A DNA stretch of 11,300 bases, from NCBI GenBank assembly GCA_026983895.1, contig JALSTF010000151.1, forward strand, positions 1 to 11,300. Direction: 5' to 3'. Below, in pieces: positions 7,928 through 11,300 of the stretch. The notes under the pieces are model-generated. The model searched no databases, had not been told where the DNA came from, and saw nothing but the letters and a program-made list of their open reading frames with translations. The first letter of the stretch is position 1. The number at the start of each line of letters is the position of its first letter. The DNA is from Sulfurovum sp. Its GTDB lineage: Bacteria > Campylobacterota > Campylobacteria > Campylobacterales > Sulfurovaceae. Position numbers and translations under genes: made by a program.

Positions 7928-8733
7928 CCTTTGTCACCGTTGCTGTTTTTTTGTGCCGATCTGCTGGTGAATGCCCAAATGATCCATCCGATCCCAAGGA
8001 TGATAAAGGGGATACTCAGCATCTGCCCTGTCGTAAAAGGAAGAGAAGTGGTATAATCCGCCTGTCTGGTTTTAGTATATTCCAACAGAAAACGTATGGT
8101 GAACATAAAGGTCAGAAAAACACCCGGAAGGATCTTTGTGGCAAAATCCGGTTTGACACGTTTATAGATCTCAAGCATGAGAAAAAAGAGCAAGGCATAG
8201 GAAAATGCTTCATAAAGCTGCACGGGATGTCGGGGAACCATGTCCACACGTTCGAAAATGATCGCCCAGGGAAGGTCGGTGGGTTTGCCAAGGATCTCAG
8301 AGTTGAAAAAATTGCCTATGCGTACACAGGATGCAGTAATGGTACCGGCGATGGCCGTACGCGAAAGCAGCCACATCAGTCCGATATGATAACGCTTTGA
8401 AAAAAGGTAAACAGCGATAATGGAACCCAGCAGTCCCCCATGGCTTGCCAAACCGCCTTTCCAGACCTTCAGGATCTCAAGCGGATGGGAAAGATAAAAA
8501 TCAGGTTCATAGGCAAAACAGTGCATGAGTCTTGCTCCAACGACTGCACCGACCATCAGGTAGATCAGCAGGGTGTCAAGGACACTGGGGTCTTTCCCCT
8601 CACGTTTAAAGACCCATTGAAGGAACCATAGCCCCAAAAAGAAAGAGCCTACAAAGAGAAGGCCGTACCATCGTAGCTTCACCGGACCGATCTCAAAAAG
8701 TATAGGACTGGCATTCCAGATTATATGTTGCAT
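7924..8733 (-). CDS. lgt: Prolipoprotein diacylglyceryl transferase Lgt
   Basis: Inner-membrane enzyme that transfers diacylglyceryl from phosphatidylglycerol to the lipobox cysteine of prolipoproteins, the first step of lipoprotein maturation. The 269 residues contain about seven hydrophobic segments. The family signatures are present: LRWYGLLF near the N-terminus, WKGGLASHGG (91-100, with the essential histidine at 98), CVRIGNFFNSEILG (136-149, containing the Lgt signature arginine, asparagine and glutamate) and RHPVQLYEA (168-176). The frame is open 50 codons further upstream, but that extension runs through the promoter. ATG at 8733 has GAGGT (8740-8744 on the minus strand) 6 nt upstream and gives the standard MQHIIWNASPILFEIG start. 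It is the first gene of the operon; the activase start overlaps its stop by 4 nt. Confidence 0.95.
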   Translation of the reverse strand: MQHIIWNASPILFEIGPVKLRWYGLLFVGSFFLGLWFLQWVFKREGKDPSVLDTLLIYLMVGAVVGARLMHCFAYEPDFYLSHPLEILKVWKGGLASHGGLLGSIIAVYLFSKRYHIGLMWLLSRTAIAGTITASCVRIGNFFNSEILGKPTDLPWAIIFERVDMVPRHPVQLYEAFSYALLFFLMLEIYKRVKPDFATKILPGVFLTFMFTIRFLLEYTKTRQADYTTSLPFTTGQMLSIPFIILGIGWIIWAFTSRSAQKNSNGDKG

Positions 8734-8760
8734 GGGTGTACCTCGGTTAAAATTGTGGAC

Positions 8761-8790
8761 ATTATACTTTAAAAAATTTAATGCAAGCAA
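8761..8790 (-). promoter_or_regulatory. Sigma70-type promoter for the lgt-activase operon
   Basis: On the minus strand a perfect -10 TATAAT (8761-8766) is preceded, after 18 bases, by a -35-like TTGCTT (8785-8790; 4 of 6 to consensus). The -10 lies 27 nt from the lgt start codon, leaving room for a short leader with the GAGGT ribosome binding site. The -10 box supports the chosen lgt start, because the longer open frame would begin upstream of this promoter. Confidence 0.6.
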
Positions 8791-8837
8791 GGGATTGGGC
8801 TGGTAATTGATATATCTCAAAAATGATGATTTTAAAA

Positions 8838-8848
8838 TATGATAGAAT
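8838..8848 (+). promoter_or_regulatory. Possible -10 region for the PAS gene
   Basis: TATGAT (8838-8843) overlaps TAGAAT (8843-8848) about 30 nt before the PAS gene start, in AT-rich DNA. No convincing -35 was found at normal spacing, which is common for Campylobacterota promoters. It is divergent from the lgt promoter, about 70 bp away. Weak evidence from consensus match only. Confidence 0.35.
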
Positions 8849-8877
8849 ACATACAAACAGACTAGGAAAGGGTACAT

Positions 8878-9357
8878 ATGCAAACTTCATTCGATATGTT
8901 CATAGAGACAGAGGTGCCTGAAGACGAACTGATCGTATCACGTACGGATTTCAGCGGAAAGATCACCTATGTGAACGAGACATTTGCTGAGATCTCCGGA
9001 TATAAGCCGGAGGAGCTTATCGGGAAACCGCATAATGTCATCAGGCATCCCGATATGCCAAAATCGGCATTTGCCGAAATGTGGGCAACGCTCAAACGAG
9101 GGGAAATATGGGAAGGGTATGTCAAGAACATGCGCAAGGACGGAGGCTACTACTGGGTATTTGCACATATGTCAACCGTCATCAAAGAGGGAAAACCGGT
9201 AGAGTACAAGTCGGTCAGGGAACCAGTTTCCAGAGAGAAAAAGATCGAAATGCAAAATCTGTACGACACACTTCGCAGTGAGGAAGAGGGGACGACAAGG
9301 GCAGTGTTATATGTAAAAAATGAAAAGCTGCCTGCGGCGGAGGCTTTGGAAGCGTAA
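8878..9357 (+). CDS. Stand-alone Aer/CetB-type PAS domain energy-taxis sensor
   Basis: Cytoplasmic protein of 159 residues made of one PAS domain (about 18-118) and a short charged tail. It carries the motif run of the FAD-binding Aer PAS family: GKITYVNETFAEISGY, ELIGKPHNVIRHPDMP (51-61, with the Arg-His-Pro-Asp stretch known to matter for FAD in Aer), FAEMWATLKRGEIWEG, VKNMRKDGGYYWV and a final REPVSREKKIE. In Campylobacter a free-standing PAS protein of the same size, CetB, senses redox or energy state and signals through the membrane receptor CetA; this protein fits that type. No methyl-accepting domain follows and no CetA-like gene is nearby, so the partner must be elsewhere. The start has AGGA (8864-8867) 10 nt upstream. 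It converges with trpA, with only 2 bp between the stop codons. Confidence 0.88.
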   Translation: MQTSFDMFIETEVPEDELIVSRTDFSGKITYVNETFAEISGYKPEELIGKPHNVIRHPDMPKSAFAEMWATLKRGEIWEGYVKNMRKDGGYYWVFAHMSTVIKEGKPVEYKSVREPVSREKKIEMQNLYDTLRSEEEGTTRAVLYVKNEKLPAAEALEA

Positions 9358-9374
9358 GATCATTCGTTGATCTT
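9356..9374. terminator. Inverted repeat spanning both stop codons of convergent genes
   Basis: AAGATCA (9356-9362) and TGATCTT (9368-9374) form a perfect 7-bp stem around a 5-nt TTCGT loop. It includes part of the PAS gene stop and all of the trpA stop. The stem is AT-rich and no clean T-tract follows on either strand, so a bidirectional terminator role is only a weak suggestion. Confidence 0.25.
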
Positions 9375-10100
9375 CTCTTTGATCTCTTTGGCTATTGCGG
9401 CGATCTTCGTGATCTTTTGGGTACCGCTCAGGGTTTCATCCAGAAGTACTTTGACAAAGGCTGAACCGACGATGACACCGTCCACACCTTTGGCTTTCTC
9501 TGTGGCTGTATTCTGATTCACTCCGAAACCGACATAGACCGGCGTATCGGTAAAGTCTTTGATATCTGCTACAATGCCCTGAAGGTCTTCGCTTTTTCCC
9601 GCACCGGTGATCCCTGCATAGGCGACCAGGTAGATGAATTTTGTGGCATCGGTAACGATCTGTCCGATACGTTCCCTGGAATCGGTGGGTGCAATGAAGT
9701 CGATAAGGCTCATTCCCGCTGCTTCAATGGCCGGTTTGTAAGGCTGAGCCTCCTCGAAAGGGAGATCCGGAATGATAAAGCCGTTCACGCCTGCCTTTTT
9801 TGCTTCTACGATGAAATGCTCCATCCCCCTGTGATAGAAAGGGTTGAAATATCCCATCCAGAGTGTATCGATATGGGGTGCGATCTTTGCGGAGGCATCG
9901 AAAAGATGCTGCAGCCTGAAACCGTTTTGCAGTGCTTTGAGGTTGGCTGCCTCGATAACCGGTCCGTCCGCGACCGGATCGGAGAAAGGCATGCCCAGTT
10001 CAAGGGTGTCCACACCTGCTTCAGCCAGGGCCAGGGCGGTATCGACAGTGAAATCCAAAGAAGGGAAACCGGTAGTGATATAGGCGACTAATTTTTTCAA
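9360..10100 (-). CDS. trpA: Tryptophan synthase alpha subunit TrpA
   Basis: Splits indole-3-glycerol phosphate into indole and glyceraldehyde-3-phosphate; indole is passed to TrpB for tryptophan formation. The TIM-barrel signatures are clear: LELGMPFSDPVADGPVIEAA holds the catalytic glutamate and aspartate (E34 and D45 here). MGYFNPFYHRG, GFIIPDLPFEEA, AYAGITGAGK (loop 6) and YVGFGVNQNTA follow, with phosphate-binding VIVGSAFV near the end. The natural start of this short-N-terminus type is MKKLVAYITTGFP. That points to a TTG start at 10100 with an AAGAG ribosome binding site 6 nt upstream, giving 246 residues. An in-frame ATG at 10133 would add 11 unconvincing residues (MTYFICAKEYI) and lacks a good binding site. 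No other trp gene is in the window, so trpA is separated from at least its immediate trpB context. Confidence 0.93.
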   Translation of the reverse strand: MKKLVAYITTGFPSLDFTVDTALALAEAGVDTLELGMPFSDPVADGPVIEAANLKALQNGFRLQHLFDASAKIAPHIDTLWMGYFNPFYHRGMEHFIVEAKKAGVNGFIIPDLPFEEAQPYKPAIEAAGMSLIDFIAPTDSRERIGQIVTDATKFIYLVAYAGITGAGKSEDLQGIVADIKDFTDTPVYVGFGVNQNTATEKAKGVDGVIVGSAFVKVLLDETLSGTQKITKIAAIAKEIKEKINE

Positions 10101-10145
10101 AATATACTCTTTTGCACAAATAAAATATGTCAATCTGACGTTTTG

Positions 10146-10175
10146 TTGTGATATTATACATTTTTTTGATAAAAT
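10146..10175 (+). promoter_or_regulatory. Probable panB promoter, interleaved with the trpA promoter
   Basis: On the plus strand TTGTGA (10146-10151, 4 of 6 to the -35 consensus) and TAAAAT (10170-10175, 5 of 6 to the -10 consensus) are 18 bp apart. The -10 is 33 nt before the panB start. Its elements alternate with those of the divergent trpA promoter in the same 37 bp. Confidence 0.4.
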
Positions 10176-10182
10176 GAGTGAA
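10153..10182 (-). promoter_or_regulatory. Probable trpA promoter
   Basis: On the minus strand a perfect -10 TATAAT (10153-10158) lies 18 bp from a TTCACT -35-like box (10177-10182; 4 of 6). The -10 lies 52 nt from the TTG start of trpA. No leader peptide with tandem tryptophan codons or attenuator is visible in this short space. Confidence 0.45.
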
Positions 10183-10208
10183 AATTACAGATTGTACAGT
10201 AGGAACCT

Positions 10209-11021
10209 ATGAGTATTCATACCCCTAAAAAAGATAGAAAAATCACACTAAGCACTATAGCCCGAATGAAAGGGACAGAACCGATCACGATGGTAACGGC
10301 CTATGATGCACTGTTCGCACAGCTGTTTGACGGTGAAGTAGAGATGATCCTGGTCGGAGACAGCCTCAATATGAGCTTCTTCGGAAAGGAAGATACCCTC
10401 TCTGCCACAATGGATCAGATGATCTATCATACACAGGCGGTCTGCAACGGGGCAAAAAAAGCCTGTATCGTTTTCGATATGCCTTTTGGTTCCTATACCA
10501 CGCCGGAAACAGCCTTGGCCAATGCGGTGCGTGTCTATCGTGAGACCTGTGCCCAGGCGGTCAAGATAGAAGGCGGCGAGGAAAAGGCCGAGATCATCAA
10601 GGTACTGTCCGACAGCGGGATCGCCGTTGTGGCGCATATCGGCCTGATGCCCCAGCATGTTCGCAGCGAGGGCGGCTATAAAGTACGCGGGAAAGATGTT
10701 GCCGATATCGAAAGACTCATAGAAGATGCGCTGGCACTTGAAGCTGCAGGTGCGGCTATCATACTGGTCGAGGGGGTCAAAGGCGAAGCGGCCGATCTGG
10801 TCACCAAGGCAGTGAAAGTCCCGACCATCGGTATCGGTGCAGGAAACAGTACGGATGGACAGGTATTGGTCTGGAGTGATATGTTCGGATTCTTCGAAGC
10901 GTTCAAGCCCAAATTCGTCAAACAGTACTGCAACGGGGCAAAAGAGATCAGAGAGGGGCTGGAGCAGTATGTTCAAGAGGTCAAGAGCAGGAGATTCCCC
11001 GATGACACGCACAGCTATTAG
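10209..11021 (+). CDS. panB: 3-methyl-2-oxobutanoate hydroxymethyltransferase PanB
   Basis: Cytoplasmic enzyme that transfers a hydroxymethyl group from methylene-tetrahydrofolate to alpha-ketoisovalerate, making ketopantoate, the first committed step to pantothenate and CoA. The 270 residues match the family length. Visible motifs: MVTAYDALFAQLF, VGDSLNM with the metal-ligand aspartate (D51), VFDMPFGSY with the second (D90), AVKIEGG (K119, E121), AHIGLMPQHV, ILVEGV with the catalytic glutamate (about 188) and TIGIGAGN. The ribosome binding site AGGA (10201-10204) is only 4 nt from the ATG, a little short. No other pan genes are adjacent. A REP-like pair begins 1 nt after its stop, and ruvB follows in the same direction. 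Confidence 0.96.
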   Translation: MSIHTPKKDRKITLSTIARMKGTEPITMVTAYDALFAQLFDGEVEMILVGDSLNMSFFGKEDTLSATMDQMIYHTQAVCNGAKKACIVFDMPFGSYTTPETALANAVRVYRETCAQAVKIEGGEEKAEIIKVLSDSGIAVVAHIGLMPQHVRSEGGYKVRGKDVADIERLIEDALALEAAGAAIILVEGVKGEAADLVTKAVKVPTIGIGAGNSTDGQVLVWSDMFGFFEAFKPKFVKQYCNGAKEIREGLEQYVQEVKSRRFPDDTHSY

Positions 11022-11022
11022 T

Positions 11023-11048
11023 GTAGGGTGCTGTACCCTTACAGCACC
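11023..11048 (+). repeat. REP-like GTAG-hairpin unit C
   Basis: GTAG (11023-11026), stem GGTGCTGTA (11027-11035), loop CCCT, and complementary arm TACAGCACC (11040-11048). It starts 1 nt after the panB stop and is followed directly by TTTT, so it could also end panB transcripts. It is identical to the reverse complement of unit D over all 26 bases. Confidence 0.72.
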
Positions 11049-11071
11049 TTTTAGATCGATCCCTGTATTGC

Positions 11072-11097
11072 GGTGCTGTAAGGGTACAGCACCCTAC
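11072..11097 (-). repeat. REP-like GTAG-hairpin unit D
   Basis: Perfect inverted copy of unit C, 23 bp away, with GTAG (on the minus strand) at its right end. Here the two GTAG ends face outward, the opposite of the A/B pair at 2935-3018. The two units can fold as separate hairpins or as one long 26-bp stem. Confidence 0.72.
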
Positions 11098-11109
11098 GAA
11101 CTCCTCACT

Positions 11110-11126
11110 CGACCTCAAGGAGGTCG
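11110..11126 (+). promoter_or_regulatory. Hairpin that contains the ruvB ribosome binding site
   Basis: CGACCTC (11110-11116) and GAGGTCG (11120-11126) form a perfect 7-bp stem with a 3-nt AAG loop. The strong Shine-Dalgarno AAGGAGGT (11117-11124) lies in the loop and right arm, 5 nt before the ruvB ATG. If it forms in mRNA it would limit ribosome access. Seen directly; function is inferred. Confidence 0.45.
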
Positions 11127-11129
11127 CTG

Positions 11130-11300
11130 ATGGAAAGAATGGTCGAAATCGAACGGTTTGACTCGGAAGCATCTTATGAGGTGACACTGCGTCCGAGTTC
11201 GTGGGATGAGTATATCGGGCAGGAGAAGATCAAAAAGAATCTCAGAGTATTCATCGAAGCAAGCAGGCGAAGAGAAGAGGCATTGGACCACATTCTTTTT
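11130..11300 (+). CDS. ruvB: Holliday junction branch migration ATPase RuvB, N-terminal part
   Basis: The window ends inside this gene; 57 residues are visible. They match the conserved RuvB N-terminus: TLRPSSWDEYIGQEKIKKNL, which is the family's 'LRP..l.dfiGQ..vk..L' entry to the AAA+ domain, followed by FIEASRRREEALDHILF just before where Walker A would come. RuvB hexamers drive branch migration of Holliday junctions loaded by RuvA. The start has an AAGGAGGT ribosome binding site 5 nt upstream. The gene lies downstream of panB, behind the REP pair, so it may be read from panB or from a promoter not recognised here. Confidence 0.92.
   Translation, partial: MERMVEIERFDSEASYEVTLRPSSWDEYIGQEKIKKNLRVFIEASRRREEALDHILF

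Noticed and set aside
8734..8883. 50-residue N-terminal extension of Lgt up to ATG 8883
   Set aside because: It would cover the perfect TATAAT at 8761-8766 and lacks the Lgt pattern; the start at 8733 has a proper ribosome binding site.
10248..11012. Minus-strand open frame (254 codons) opposite panB
   Set aside because: Fully antisense to a clear panB with no ribosome binding site or family pattern; a coding shadow.
1..11300. CRISPR arrays, tRNA/rRNA genes, insertion sequences, defence genes
   Set aside because: Reading through both strands showed no spaced direct repeats, no tRNA-like cloverleaf in the short gaps, and no transposase or nuclease motifs. The only repeats of note are the four GTAG-hairpins.

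Overview
The window looks like chromosomal DNA of a Campylobacterota (Epsilonproteobacteria) bacterium, most like the Sulfurovum/Sulfurimonas group. This rests on a stand-alone CetB/Aer-type PAS protein, the panB-ruvB neighbourhood, AT-rich intergenic promoters, short gaps with overlapping genes, and the general style of the proteins. The species is an inference; no rRNA or other taxonomic marker is present.

Layout. (1) Positions 1-2918, plus strand: a tightly packed molybdate (possibly tungstate) uptake operon. It holds the tail of a Mop/TOBE-domain protein (probably a ModE-like regulator or molbindin), modA, a stand-alone double-Mop protein, modB and modC. All junctions overlap or lie within 2 nt. 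(2) Positions 2935-3018: a pair of oppositely oriented GTAG-hairpins of the REP type between convergent operons. (3) Positions 3023-8733, minus strand: a three-gene operon read lgt -> giant activase -> HgdB/DUF2229-like partner. Lgt makes prolipoprotein ready for processing. The next two genes (1129 and 500 aa) look like a two-gene version of the giant 2-hydroxyacyl-CoA dehydratase/activase proteins of anaerobes, with two BcrAD/BadFG ATPase domains and many conserved cysteines for iron-sulfur clusters. Their substrate is unknown. (4) Positions 8878-9357, plus strand: a small FAD-type PAS sensor, CetB-like. (5) Positions 9360-10100, minus strand: trpA, probably with a TTG start. (6) Positions 10209-11021, plus strand: panB, divergent from trpA with interleaved promoters. 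(7) Positions 11023-11097: a second REP pair, a perfect 26-bp inverted repeat. Then comes the 5' end of ruvB (11130 to the window end), whose ribosome binding site sits in a perfect small hairpin.

Most of the window is housekeeping or well-known transport. The least understood part is the split activase/HgdB-like pair at 3023-7927. The most structured non-coding signal is the family of four GTAG-hairpins, whose stems differ by compensating changes. No tRNA, rRNA, CRISPR array, insertion sequence or phage gene was seen. No gene-free stretch exceeds 150 bases.
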